From: Aldehydirespirator sp965261105
GTDB lineage: Bacteria > Actinomycetota > Acidimicrobiia > Acidimicrobiales > Aldehydirespiratoraceae
NCBI GenBank assembly: GCA_965261105.1
Contig: CBDHCM010000006.1
Span: 4,030,001-4,094,000, forward strand
Length of the DNA: 64,000 nucleotides
Direction of reading: 5' to 3'
Shown here: piece after piece, positions 44,659-54,536 of the stretch
Layout of the letters: every line of letters starts with the position of its first letter
How positions within the stretch are numbered: position 1 is the first letter of the stretch
The notes under the pieces: model-generated
Databases searched by the model: none
What the model saw: the letters and a program-made list of their open reading frames with translations, nothing else
What the model was told of the DNA's origin: nothing
Position numbers and translations under genes: made by a program

Positions 44659-47600
44659 ATGTCCTTCTGGCTCAACAGTACGGGCGCGACGCCAGCGCAA
44701 CCAGCGTATGACGGTCAGTGCAGCGACACGATTCCCTGGAGGAACTGCTTCGAGAGACTCACCGCGTTGACGGGGGATGGGACAATAGTCCGACGAGAGT
44801 GCTTGTATGTGGCGGGCACTAGCACCAGCCCCCGTTGTGCCCAGCCGACTGGCACGCGTCATGTGATCTCTGTGTGGGCCAATGTGAACCTTGCCGGGGT
44901 GGTTCTGACAGTGGGCACGAAACCGACCCCGCCAGTTACACCAATCGTGTCGATCAGCGGTGTGACGGTCACCGAAGGCGGACGGGCTGTGCTGTCTATC
45001 ACATCTTCTGGTGGCCGCGCTGGGTCGGTGGAGTATCGGACAGTGAACGGAACCGCTCAGGCTGGCAGCGATTTCATTGATCCTGGGGCTGCCTCCGTCC
45101 CTATCCCAGCGTCGGGCACAGCTTCGGTGTCTGTGGACACGACAGACGACACCGAGGTGGAGGGCACAGAAACGTTCACGGTGGTGCTGTCGAACCCGTC
45201 TGGTGTGGACATCGGCACAGCGACGGTGACGATCAACGACAACGACAACCTCGGGACGGTCAACATCACCGGGGCGACCGTCACCGAGGGCGTTGACGCT
45301 GTGGTGGACATCACACTCTCAGGCGGCAATGTCACCGGCACAGTCAACTATGAGACGGTAAACGGCAGCGGCAGCGCCCCCAGCGACTACACAACGACGA
45401 CGGGCGCTCTCACGTTCACCCCGACAACGCCGAAACATCAAGTGAGAGTGCCGACGAACGATGATAATGATGATGAGGGCACAGAGACCTTCACGGTGCG
45501 GTTGTTCAACGCCTCCAATGTGAGCATCGGCACCGCTGAGGCGACGGTGCACATCCTCGACGACGACGACCCAGACCCGCCGCAGCGGTGCCAGGCTGGT
45601 CAGCACGCCCATAATCCTGTGTTCGGCAGCGGCTCCCACCCGCCGGGTCTTTCGGGCACCGACGCGCACCGCATCGCGCACGGTGGCGGCAATCCGGCCA
45701 CGGGCTGCTTCGGCGATCATACCGCCACCGCGATTCAGCCGGTTCTGAGCGTAAGCCGTCCCGCTGGACCTGTGACCGAGTGTCCTTCGATGTCGGGGCA
45801 GGAGTTGGTGAACGGCGTGTGCGTGCCAGCCTGTAGCGCAGATTTAATCCCGCAGTTTGACAACGACGGGCAGGTGACAGGGTGTATTGCTCTAGGCGAC
45901 TGCCCCTTCGAGATGTATGGAACCACCGCAGCCGATGTCGCTAGAAGAGGTCGGTTCTGGTTCTGGCCTCGGTGGTTGGACGGGCCGCAGGATTTCTCAC
46001 CAGTGGCTGCTGGGGAGTCGGGAACGCTGACCCGCCGAGTGGTCAAGTGCGAGAACATATGGGGCTTCGACCCCTTCGGGGTGTCACAAGGAGGAGTTCC
46101 AGATTCCTGCATCTGGCGGGAAACGAATATCGGGCTGTCCGACGGCGACTGTTTGAGGTTCTCTCTCAGCGTCGAGGCTGTGGTTCCCGAGGTCGAAGAC
46201 ACCAACAATCAGTGGTCATACACGGTAAGAGGCTGTGGACACAACAAGTCGGCCGACAGGCAGGCGAGCACATCCAACCCGTGGGAGGAAGACGACCGCA
46301 ACTGCAACTCTGCCGACGGGCAGTGGGCCAGAGGCTACTGCACGAGCTTCTGCGGGAGCACGCCCACAGGCATCGACGCGGGCGACTGGACGGTCACCCT
46401 CGGCGGCCTGACTAAGCCACGCGGTTCATTCGACGGCAGCCCCTATGTGGACGTGCCCCTAGAGGTAGACGTAACAGACTGGGGAGACGTATCGCATCTT
46501 CGCATCACCGTCGAAGTGGTCGCCCACCGGTTAGCGTTCTCGTACGACGACACGCTGGTCGCGAACTTTGCCCGTGATCGGAATTGTGGTCGGCTCTGCA
46601 ACTACACATCAAGGACGGTGACCGTGCCGCGCAGGTCGGGGCCGATCCCGTCTGACGATGTGATCGAGGTCAATATCAGCGAGCTGGACGACATGCCCGT
46701 CAACGTCCACTACTGGCACCGCAGGAATAGGAGGTATAGGGTTAACAATTCGCAGAGCGTGCAAATCCTCCGCTCACAACTTCTCGCCAACGACGCCTGC
46801 TCGGTGGGCACGGACTGCACAGACCCGTATCAGTGGCCCATACAGATAGTGGACGACGACGCACGCCGCTGCTCGCTCGCTGGCCCCGGTTCCTCATGGA
46901 TGCCCGAAACAGAGCAGGGGGTAGTGGGCTGCGACGAACTCAACAAGGTGCTCGACCCGCCCGACGCCGACGACCCGCCCGCGGCGCTTTACTGGCCACA
47001 ACTGTGGGCGGTCGGCGAGGACAGGTTCTCCTACCGCACATACGCCGGAGACGCTACAGTCACGGTCCGGTTCACAGACACCGTGCCAGTCGTCCCAGCC
47101 GAGGTGGCGGCATTAGACACGGGAGAGCGTCTTCAGGAGGCTATCTTTCGTAGGACGGCCAGCAACTATGAATGCATCAGGTACCACTCTGGATGGTGCG
47201 TTAAATATGCTTGGCGCTTCACCTTCGTTCGTGACGATTCCACCATAACGGATCAGCACTACCACTCGGGTGTCGTCGCTCCACCTACGCCAGAGGACGC
47301 CGATGGCGACTACGCCGGACGACTGTTCCTAGATGGCGGCATTACCAGCAACGATGTAGACGGGCGGGCAGCTATGAGCGCTGAATGGCTCCCCGGAGGA
47401 GTCAAGGGCTATGTGGTCAAGCTGTTGAGGATCGACATAGCTCCTGGCTCTGATAGCAGTATGCACAGCAGAGCACGGGCTTGCATCTCATACGGGGAGG
47501 TGTACGTGTACGGCTCCTACCGCACGGGATGCACGGGACGTGAAGCCACAGACGGCGTTGTGCAGGCTGCATGGAGATCATCTGCTGGAGGACATAGCGG

Positions 47601-48647
47601 GTTCCGTACCGGTTGCATATCAAGCACTTCGATGGTTAGCGCGGCCTACAAGAGTCCCATCACACACTACATCCCTGTGGAAGGACAGTCGGAGTGCACC
47701 AGCCCAAGAGACACGTTCGCTTGCGCATCCACCCTCATGGATGGAGAAATATGTTACTCAGCGATGCGTCGTATAGCCGAGCCTGTTGAAGCTAGGTTGC
47801 CGTATCTTGACTGCGACTCACGATACTTGCATTACCTGGACGACACGAGACAAGCCGAAGCCGCCGGGCGCTCTGTAGATGACTATTGCACGACCGGTAC
47901 CGTCATCTTGTATCTTGGTGGTGCCCCTTCCGAGGTCAACCTCACATCCTCCCATTACAGCACAAATGAGGGCACACCGCTACGGTTCGACATCCAACTC
48001 TCCGAAGCAGCGCTCACGGATACTGTTGTGGACTACACGGTCACAGATATTACGGCCGTAGCTGGGCAGGACTACAGCACACCCTCGGGGCGAGTCGCTG
48101 TCCACGCGGGAGATACAACAGCCTCCATCTACGTAGTCACCACACAAGACAGCGTTTACGAAGCTGATGAAACTCTCCAGGTTGTTCTCACGGCAGCAAC
48201 CGGTGCACAGTTAGGCCCCGTGGCCATAGCCGTTGGCACCATCATCAACGACGACAGCCCGCCAGGGGCGGTCTTGAACCTCTCTGTGAACTGCTCGACA
48301 GTAGAAGACGACGGAGAGATCACAGTCACATGGCAGCAGGGTGCAGGCACCCCGCCCACCGGGTTCCAAGTCGAAGCCGAATACCCCAGCTACCACCGGT
48401 CAATCAATCCGAGCGCCTTTGCTAAAACGACTGTTGGAGCGACAGCCCAGGCACACACATTCACAGGAATAATAGAGGGTTGGGGCACCTACCGAATTCT
48501 GGTTACAGCCTACGTTGCTGACCTAGGCGGAGATCCCGCTGTCGCAGTTGTGGATTGTCAACCTCCGCTTCCTGTGGTGTCGATGTCTGACGAGAAGTTA
48601 ACTGTGGGTGAAGGCAACTCCGTTCAGGTCACAGCAATCCTCGATTC
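44659..48647 (+). pseudogene. giant Calx-beta surface protein, 5' part, split by IS1595
   Basis: 1,330 codons from ATG 44659 to the IS boundary; the open frame really begins near 44599. Two Calx-beta domains (VTVTEGGRAVLSITS..., ending TINDND; VTEGVDAVVDITLSG..., ending HILDDDD) at about residues 90-310, a Cys-rich linker, a large central beta-rich region, a third Calx-beta domain (FDIQLSEAALTDTVVDYTV) near 1,100 and a fibronectin-III-like part precede a fourth Calx-beta domain that is cut at CTCGATTC. It is exported by the leader at 44351. Likely an adhesin. The rest of the gene is at 49859-50144. Confidence 0.75.
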
Positions 48648-48664
48648 GGCGACTACATAGATGG

Positions 48665-48823
48665 CTAGCCGCCGAGCGGCGGGTTGGGGGAGGGAACGCC
48701 TCCCCCAACCCCACTTCCCTCAGTTGAGGACTTGGGAGCGGCCGCGAGCAGAGCGTCGGTAGCACGTTCCAACTGTTCGACCGTGACGAGCGGCTGTTCA
48801 GCCGTCGGTTCGGGGTCGGTCAT
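48665..48823 (-). CDS. small IS accessory ORF (52 residues)
   Basis: ATG 48823 to TAG 48665, 17 bp after the transposase stop. The sequence TDPEPTAEQPLVTVEQLERA is followed by a Gly/Pro-rich tail. No function known. A strong hairpin, GTTGGGGGAGG (48683-48693) with CCTCCCCCAAC (48699-48709), lies in its 3' part and may act as a transcription stop. Low certainty that it is translated. Confidence 0.4.
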   Translation of the reverse strand: MTDPEPTAEQPLVTVEQLERATDALLAAAPKSSTEGSGVGGGVPSPNPPLGG

Positions 48824-48840
48824 GTCGCCCACACTACGCG

Positions 48841-49773
48841 TCAGCCGCGGGAGCCTGTCAACTCCCGGTAGGTCAGCGACCGACCCTCCATCGCCGCGGC
48901 GGCTTCGCTCATCTTGTCGATGACGTGCCGGTTGCGGCGGTTGTAGCGGAACGAGTGTTCCTCGATGTAGCGGTGCAGATGGTCGTCTGACATGTAGTGG
49001 TAGGTGCCGATGTAGGTGCGCTTCAACAGGCTCCAGTAGTTCTCGACGCCGTTGGTGGACACCGAACCGCGGACGTACTCGCCGAGGCCGTGGATGACCC
49101 GAGCATGGTTGAAGCCCATCGCCGCGAGTGGGTCGTAGATGCGGCTGCCGTCGGTGTAGACCTCCGCACCCTGGCGGGTGGTGGCGGCAACCATCGCGGT
49201 CGCTGTGGCGGTGGTGACCTCGTGCACCGGTGTGGCGGCGACAGTGCCGGTGCGGCGGTCTTTGACACCGATCACGGCGGTCTTGCCCGGATCGGCCTTG
49301 TGGGCGTGGCGGTTGCGGGCCTTGCCGCCGATGTACGTCTCGTCGGCCTCTACCGGGCCGTCAAAGCCGGGGAGTCCGCCTTCTGCGAGTGCTTGGCGGG
49401 TGCGGTGCGCCAAGTGCCACGCCGTCTTCTGGGTGACGCCCAGGTCGGCGGCGATCTGCACCGACGACCGGCCCTTCGGGTTCGCCACAATCAAGAAGAT
49501 CGCCAGCAGCCACGTTTGAGCGCCCAACTTCGAGGCGTGCATGAGGGTGTGGCTCATCACCGAGAAATGCTTGCGACACTCGCGGCACCGGTACGGCATC
49601 GGACGCCGCGACGCCACCTCCGACACCCGGCCACCCCCACAGTGCGGACAGACCGGACCGCTCGGCCAGCGGCGAGACACGAACCACACCTCAGCCGCCC
49701 GGTCATCGGGGAACCGGCGAAAGAACTCCGCGAGCCTCATCCCGGTGCGGACGATCTCATGGGCTTTACTCAT
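48841..49773 (-). CDS. IS1595-family transposase
   Basis: 310 residues from ATG 49773. The N-terminal zinc ribbon CPHCGG (residue ~41) and CRECRKHFSVMSHTLMHASK is followed by a helix-turn-helix-like RSSVQIAADLGVTQKTAWHL, and by the DDE-type triad: EADETYIGGK, EVYTDGSRIYDPL, TNGVENYWSLLKR (the last in the ISXO2 form NxVENYWS). All three acidic residues and perfect ends with a target duplication are present, so the element may still be active. Confidence 0.92.
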   Translation of the reverse strand: MSKAHEIVRTGMRLAEFFRRFPDDRAAEVWFVSRRWPSGPVCPHCGGGRVSEVASRRPMPYRCRECRKHFSVMSHTLMHASKLGAQTWLLAIFLIVANPKGRSSVQIAADLGVTQKTAWHLAHRTRQALAEGGLPGFDGPVEADETYIGGKARNRHAHKADPGKTAVIGVKDRRTGTVAATPVHEVTTATATAMVAATTRQGAEVYTDGSRIYDPLAAMGFNHARVIHGLGEYVRGSVSTNGVENYWSLLKRTYIGTYHYMSDDHLHRYIEEHSFRYNRRNRHVIDKMSEAAAAMEGRSLTYRELTGSRG

Positions 49774-49858
49774 GTCCCCATGATCCCACAGGGGTGTGAC
49801 ATCAAACCCCGCTCCGACCTCGGGTCTGGCTAGCCATCTATGTAGTCGCCCTCGATTC

Positions 49859-50144
49859 GATGCCTAACGGCACCGCTGCCGTGTGGTTCGCAGTCTCGGG
49901 CGGCAGTGGACACACAAGCTCGTGCTCCGGGGTGGACTTCATCGTAAATCAATCACGCTTCGTCTTCACCAACACCACCACAGCGTCCATCACTCTCACA
50001 GCCTGCGACGACACCGACCCTAACAACGAGAACGTCACGTTGAGCCTCACCACCTTCGGTATCACCGGGCTGCAACTTGGGTCGCCCATCAGAGTCGTGG
50101 TGAGAATCACAGACGACGACATCGTGGACGGATACGGGTTGTAA
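49859..50144 (+). pseudogene. giant Calx-beta protein, 3' part after the IS
   Basis: Joined to 48647 by removing the IS and one CTCGATTC, the codons read TCG ATG CCT and the frame runs to TAA 50142-50144. The resulting product has about 1,424 residues from ATG 44659. The segment completes the fourth Calx-beta-like domain (VDFIVNQSRFVFTNTTTASI, ENVTLSLTTFGITGLQLGS) and ends VRITDDDIVDGYGL without a sorting signal. Confidence 0.8.
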
Positions 50145-50208
50145 TGATGAAGCTGGAGGCGGGTGGTGGGTTGCCGTGGCGACCGGTGCCGCGGAGGGAC
50201 GGCATCTG

Positions 50209-50443
50209 ATGCAGATTCGGCGTCTTGGAGGTTTGCCCTGGAGGTTTGCCCTGGTGGGGTGCTGTGGCTGTGTTCGCCACCGGATCGGCGTGGGGTGTGG
50301 GCGTGTTCGCTGCGACGTGGGCTGTATCTGAGAGCCTGCTCGTGTCGATGACGGTAGCTGTGTGCGGCTATGTGTCAGCGCCGCTGATCGCAGTGGCGAT
50401 TGTGCGTCCATGGCAGCGGCGTAGCGAATCAGCCTCGGCGTGA
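50209..50443 (+). pseudogene. small membrane protein, frameshifted by a 13-bp duplication
   Basis: From ATG 50209 the frame is MQIRRLGGLPW. The 13-mer GGAGGTTTGCCCT occurs twice in a row (50227-50239 and 50240-50252), and the extra copy shifts the frame. Without it the product is about 73 residues with two membrane helices (GAVAVFATGSAWGVGVFAAT; VSMTVAVCGYVSAPLIAVAI). Its downstream frame alone is open. Located just after the giant surface protein; function unknown. Confidence 0.5.
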
Positions 50444-50497
50444 CACCAGTAGAGTTCTCATCTGGCAGAGGCCCTCGGTCGTGCTATCCGACGTTGA

Positions 50498-50698
50498 ACC
50501 GCATCCTGTCTATGGTGCAGCGACGGCTGGCTGAGCAACCAGGGACTCCCTGCGCTTAACCCGCTCATCCCCTTAGGCCGAGACGACCCGAACTTCCTGC
50601 CAAGCCCCGCAGACCAACAAGCCCTCAAAGACGCCATCGACGTGCTCGCCATAGCTGCTGGCCTGACGCAGGATCAGATCGACACCGCAGAAAGCTAG
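50498..50698 (+). other. short open frame, possible gene remnant
   Basis: No start codon before TGA 50495-50497; the frame reads WCSDGWLSNQGLPALNPLIP, then DQQALKDAIDVLAIAAGLTQ, and ends TAG at 50698. The composition looks protein-like and the helical end is plausible, so this may be the 3' end of a lost gene. Low confidence. Confidence 0.25.
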
Positions 50699-50722
50699 AA
50701 GCCCAGTTCGATCCGACGTTCG

Positions 50723-50971
50723 TCAGTTCTTGTCGTCGCCGTCAGCCCAGTACGGCGGCGGTGCATCATCCTCTGTGACCACCCTGACCCGCTCGGCCTG
50801 CGCGGAGGTGAGCGACACCATGCGAACCTCGCTGGAAGCGGCGTCCTTCGCGACGAAGATGTCCAAGCCATCAGATCGCGGCTCTATCCCACGAACCACG
50901 ACTATCCCGGCCTCACCCGGCAACTGAAGCCGCTGCCCACTCACGAGCTGATCAGGGCCAGACCCTTGCAT
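50723..50971 (-). CDS. small unknown protein (82 residues)
   Basis: ATG 50971 follows GAGGAACGA, so it is chosen over a TTG at 50992. QLVSGQRLQLPGEAGIVVVR and LDIFVAKDAASSEVRMVSLT describe a small beta-rich domain, similar to the N-terminal modules of some SNF2-type helicase or DISARM-like proteins, but the match is only by eye. The gene is isolated on the minus strand. Function unknown. Confidence 0.4.
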   Translation of the reverse strand: MQGSGPDQLVSGQRLQLPGEAGIVVVRGIEPRSDGLDIFVAKDAASSEVRMVSLTSAQAERVRVVTEDDAPPPYWADGDDKN

Positions 50972-51142
50972 TCGTTCCTCGGCCACTACCAAGCCTTCGT
51001 GTCATGAAGACGGGATGAGGCAGCGCGCGACACCGAGATAGCTGAGATAGTCATGTCGCTCCTGAGCGGCACCGGGGGGCGTACTCGAACGCTCACAGTC
51101 TCCCACACGGGTACGACCGGGGCACCGCTTGTAGGGAGTGTT

Positions 51143-51460
51143 CTATCGCTCGTCCTCGTGGGCCTTCCCGCACCACAGGCTCGTGTTTAGGGCTGCTTCT
51201 AGGCGGGCGATGGTGGGGACTGAACCCCACGTTTCGCCTTTGACCAGCCTTGTGAGCACGTCATGGGAGATGCTAGCTAGCTCCGCCACTTCGCCCTTCT
51301 TGCGCCCAGCGAGAGCCTTGTGCAGCCGCATCCCCATCTCCTGAGCATGGACAGCCTCCGTCCGGTTGCTTTTTAGACGCCCGTAAGGCCAGCGTTGCCC
51401 GTGAGCGAGATAGTTGATGGGCCTGGATTTTGCGTGCTTGTAAATGGGCATCGGCGGCAA
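51143..51460 (-). CDS. XRE-like helix-turn-helix regulator
   Basis: 105 residues from ATG 51460; a later ATG would leave about 63 residues with the whole HTH. The C-terminal part MGMRLHKALAGRKKGEVAEL and SHDVLTRLVKGETWGSVPTI followed by ARLEAALNTSLW fits a Cro/C1-type five-helix domain. The basic first 40 residues are unmatched. The gene is divergent to the recombinase and its 5' flank holds two palindromes, so it may control its own and the integrase promoter. Confidence 0.65.
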   Translation of the reverse strand: MPPMPIYKHAKSRPINYLAHGQRWPYGRLKSNRTEAVHAQEMGMRLHKALAGRKKGEVAELASISHDVLTRLVKGETWGSVPTIARLEAALNTSLWCGKAHEDER

Positions 51461-51499
51461 CCATAGCGACCACGCGAGACGCCAATAGCGCCACCCAAC

Positions 51500-51561
51500 A
51501 GGTAGGGGCTATGTCACACCCCCTACCTAAGGTATTTATAGCGGATAAATCCGCTATAAAT
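51500..51561. promoter_or_regulatory. two palindromes between the XRE regulator and the recombinase
   Basis: AGGTAGGGG (51500-51508) with CCCCTACCT (51520-51528), then ATTTATAGCGGA (51534-51545) with TCCGCTATAAAT (51550-51561), the latter in AT-rich DNA. They lie 40-100 bp upstream of the regulator start on the minus strand and 270 bp from the recombinase. Likely operators, a replication or recombination site is an alternative. Confidence 0.55.
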
Positions 51562-51834
51562 CTCCAACTGCCCTCTGAGGCGGCCATTCGGGAGGTGCGG
51601 TGCCCACACGTCTCCAACAATATTTCTCGGTCAAAATCACCGGTGACATATATCTGACTGCTCTGGCTAGCAATGAAATCCTAGCATCTGGGGCGCTCAC
51701 AGCGCAGTCATGACCGCCAAGCCCGCTCCGATGGCATTCAAGCCACCCTCCTCACCTTGGCACTTCTTACTCCGTCCCGAAATCCCCCGCCGTGGCTGGC
51801 TCTCCCAAGGGTCGGAGACGGCGGGCCACCCCGA
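51562..51834. other. upstream region of the recombinase gene
   Basis: The frame of the recombinase is open back to 51757, but the predicted residues there are low-complexity and look non-coding. No further conserved element was seen apart from the operators just before it. The actual start between 51757 and 51922 is uncertain. Confidence 0.35.
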
Positions 51835-52839
51835 ATGGCGGCAATGGCCCAAAGCAACCAACACCGACCAGACGCCGAGCAATTGCGGCTTCTTCCCGAG
51901 ACCTTCCCGTCTCGGGGGTCGATGGTGCTCGCCGCGGGGAGGCTGCTGGTGAGCAACGACCGGTCGTTGGCGGCTTGGCAGCCGTTGGGCGTGGAGGCCG
52001 TCAGGCAGCGCTACAGCAATGAGGACACGGCTGCGCTAGTAGTCGGCAACGTCGTCCGTCTGTTCCGCTACCTCGGCGCACATGGTGTGCACACCTACGA
52101 CGAGGTGACGCAGGAGCTTGTCACCAGATGGAGTTGGGCTGGTCGTCCAGACCGCTACGGGCTGATCCATGAGGTGTGCCAGACCACGGCGAGGAACCGG
52201 CAGTGGGCTGCCTTCGTCTGTTTCTGTGAGCTGGCGCTGCTGGGATGCCCTATCGATCCGGTCGCGCTGATCGGACAACGCATTCCTCGCCCGCCTGCGT
52301 CGGTGTCTGCTCGACCTCTAGATGATGAGGAAGATCGGCTGGTTTGTAGGAACGCCGATACAGGGCTGATCGGGTCACAGAGGTCACTGGTAGTTGCGGG
52401 GTCACGTACCGGGGGATCGCTGCCAGAGGTCGCTTCGATACGGGCCAGCGACGTTGATCTGTCCGCAGCGACGATCACCTTCCGCGGTGAGGCAGCACGA
52501 ACAAACTCCATGGACGAATGGTCTGCCCAAACCGTCCTGCGCTGGTGGAATGGTCTGCCTGAACAGCCGCAGGCCGACGATCTGGTTTGCGTCACCAAGA
52601 AAACGACCACGGTGAAGGATGCGGCAAAGTCGGTAGGAGTCCGGCTTGGCAGTGTCCTACACGAAGCCGGGATCAAGCATCGGCCCGGTGTGTCCGCAGG
52701 CTCAATCCGGCTCACTGGGGCACGTCGCGTGTTTGAATCGTCTGGCATCGAGGCTGCCGCACGGTTCCTCGGGAACGTGTCCTTGGATCGCACCGCTGAG
52801 GCGCTGCGGCACAACTGGCGAGGACACGGCAATGCCTAA
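51835..52839 (+). CDS. tyrosine-recombinase-like integrase lacking the usual Tyr
   Basis: About 334 residues from ATG 51835. An N-terminal helical SAM-like part (VGNVVRLFRYLGAHGVHTYD) and a catalytic-domain-like half follow: SRTGGSLPEVASIRASDVDL for the first Arg region, SIRLTGARRVFESSG in place of HxxR, and FLGNVSLDRTAEALRHNW where LGHxSxxxTxxYxH is expected. A Leu stands at the Tyr position, so strand cleavage by this gene alone is doubtful. The stop is overlapped by the next start (ATGCCTAA). It lies next to the tRNA-side att repeat, as expected of an integrase. Confidence 0.6.
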   Translation: MAAMAQSNQHRPDAEQLRLLPETFPSRGSMVLAAGRLLVSNDRSLAAWQPLGVEAVRQRYSNEDTAALVVGNVVRLFRYLGAHGVHTYDEVTQELVTRWSWAGRPDRYGLIHEVCQTTARNRQWAAFVCFCELALLGCPIDPVALIGQRIPRPPASVSARPLDDEEDRLVCRNADTGLIGSQRSLVVAGSRTGGSLPEVASIRASDVDLSAATITFRGEAARTNSMDEWSAQTVLRWWNGLPEQPQADDLVCVTKKTTTVKDAAKSVGVRLGSVLHEAGIKHRPGVSAGSIRLTGARRVFESSGIEAAARFLGNVSLDRTAEALRHNWRGHGNA

Positions 52840-53173
52840 GGCACGCCCCCTTGCGCTCGACGCTGACCTCACGCCGAAACGCGCCAAAGACATGCGGAAG
52901 AGGTCAAGGAGGAAGACGGCTCCGGCTGACACCGACAACCGTCAACGCAACCTGACTGGTGAGCCGTTACCCCTTGAATTCGAAGACTGGCTAGTAATGT
53001 CCGCAGTCGATGCCACGCAGTGGGAGCGAGCCGAAGCCTATGAGCGCCGCGAGAGTCGTCGTAATTTGAAAGCAGGACGCCCGCGAGAACACATCGTGTT
53101 TGAGGTGCTGCTCGTGCAACAGGCCCATGATCTGCTCGGCGTCTCTGAGCGTCAGTTGATCATCAAACTGAAC
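52832..53173 (+). pseudogene. 540-codon island gene, 5' part (split by ISL3 copy C)
   Basis: 114 codons from ATG 52832, which overlaps the recombinase stop. A basic N-terminus (KRAKDMRKRSRRKTAP) and RRESRRNLKAGRPREHIVFE, VSERQLIIKLN, suggest nucleic-acid binding with a HTH-like helix pair. The IS enters after the AAC codon at 53171-53173; the frame resumes exactly at 54537 once one target copy is removed. Confidence 0.7.
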
Positions 53174-54528
53174 GGCCCTTCGCGTATTCGTGGGATTGAG
53201 GGTTGCCGGCACCGGTTGGGTCATTATGTCACGAGGATGCCGCGGGCTTCGAAGTTGCGTGGGTTGGTGAATCCGTGGGCGGTGCGGCGCAGCACTTGTA
53301 GGAGGTTGTTGGTGCCCTCGATTCTTCCGTTGGAGGGGCGGCCGGTGTGGTGCCAGTTGAGGATCTCGTCTGACCATGCGATGAACGTGTCGACGGTGTC
53401 GTGGTACTCGGGCAGCTCGCCGGTCTCGTAGAGGTCTGTAGAACCGTCCGAGGGCTTCCAGGGCGCCGTCATAGTCGTCGGCGGTGTAGAGGCCGTGGAG
53501 CTCCTGCAGTGCCTGGCGGCCGGCTTTGAGGCGGGGGTGGGCGTCGAACAGCTCATCGAGGCGGGCGCGGTCGGTGTCGGTGAGGGTGTCGCCTCTGCGC
53601 AGCAGCGCGAACCGGGCCCGGAACACCTCGGGGTCGAAGGCGGGCTTGACGCCGTGGGGCTCTCGGCGCTGCACGTCGCGGCGCACCTGGGTGAGAGCGG
53701 CCGCGAACCATCTGATGACATGGAACCGGTCCAGCACATGGCGGGCGTGGCCCAAGTGGGCGTCGATGGCCGCCTTGTAGGCGCGCGATCCGTCGCTGAC
53801 CACCACCTTGACCTGCTTGCACCAGCGATGTCCCTGCTGCATCAAAAACGCTGACAGCGCAGCGGAGCTGCGGTGCTCGACCATCGCCAGGGTCCGGCCG
53901 GTGTCGCCGTTGACGATCACGGTCACATAGCGGTGCCGTTTGCGCATCGAGGTCTCATCGACCAACAGCACCGAGCAGCGGCGGCTGCGGCGCCGCTCAG
54001 CGACCAGAGCCGACCAGACGTCCACCAGGGCGCGCACCGCGTGCCAGTGCACACCGTGGCGGCGCGCCGCCGCGCTGAACGTCATCACCTTCGCGTCAGC
54101 GACCACCCGACGCGCCAGACGCCCCGTCAGCGCGCCCTCCAACGCGGGATGGTCCTCCAAGAAGCGGCTGTCGCAGTTGTCGCACACCATCCTGCGCCGC
54201 GACCACACCAACACGGTGCGCCGTCCCGACACCTCCAGGTCGCGGATCTTCTTGTCGCGGCGGTCATGCACCCTGTGGCAGCGGAACCCGCACTGCGGGC
54301 AGCGCAGCCTCCTGAACGTCGACTCGACGCTCACCCTGAGCGCGCCCGGGGTGTCCTCGACCACCTCCAACACACGGATCTGCGGCAAGTGCAGCCGAAC
54401 TGCCATAACATCGCGAGCCATCGGGGCCCTCCTGGATCGTTGATCTCGTAATCACCGATTCCAGCAGGGCCCCGACCCCTACTCAGGGACCCTCAACCAC
54501 CCCGCTCCCCACGTTTCCGCGAAGGCTC
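53174..54528 (-). mobile_element. ISL3-type insertion sequence, copy C, with 8-bp target duplication
   Basis: 1,355 bp with ends as in copy A (GGCCCTTCGCG and CGCGAAGGCTC). AACTGAAC is duplicated at 53166-53173 and 54529-54536. It is nearly identical to copy A and in the same orientation. The intact duplication shows a simple insertion into the 540-codon gene. Confidence 0.95.
53224..54421 (-). pseudogene. ISL3-family transposase with the same frameshift (copy C)
   Basis: Starts MARDVMAVRLHLPQ at 54421. CPQCGFRCH, LLVDETSMRK, and VVSDGSRAYKAAI are as in copy A, and the extra base near 53436 again shifts GRFY into an alternate frame. The functional C-terminus (YETGELPEYHDTVDTF, RIEGTNNLLQVLRR) continues in the next frame to 53224. 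Since this copy has a clean target duplication, the shift either arose before the copies spread, or the enzyme is made by frameshifting. Confidence 0.8.
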
Positions 54529-54536
54529 AACTGAAC

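Larger units (their letters stand above)
48648..49850 (-). mobile_element. IS1595-type insertion sequence with 8-bp target duplication
   Basis: 1,203 bp. The 23-bp terminal inverted repeats are perfect (left begins GGCGACTACATAGATGG; right ends with its mirror at 49850). Direct repeats CTCGATTC flank it at 48640-48647 and 49851-49858. The transposase is inside on the minus strand. It interrupts the last Calx-beta domain of the giant protein. Confidence 0.95.

Noticed and set aside
51040..51130. tRNA-like sequence on the minus strand (GTTCGAGTAC)
   Set aside because: T-loop-like motif only; stems do not pair and no anticodon arm could be built.
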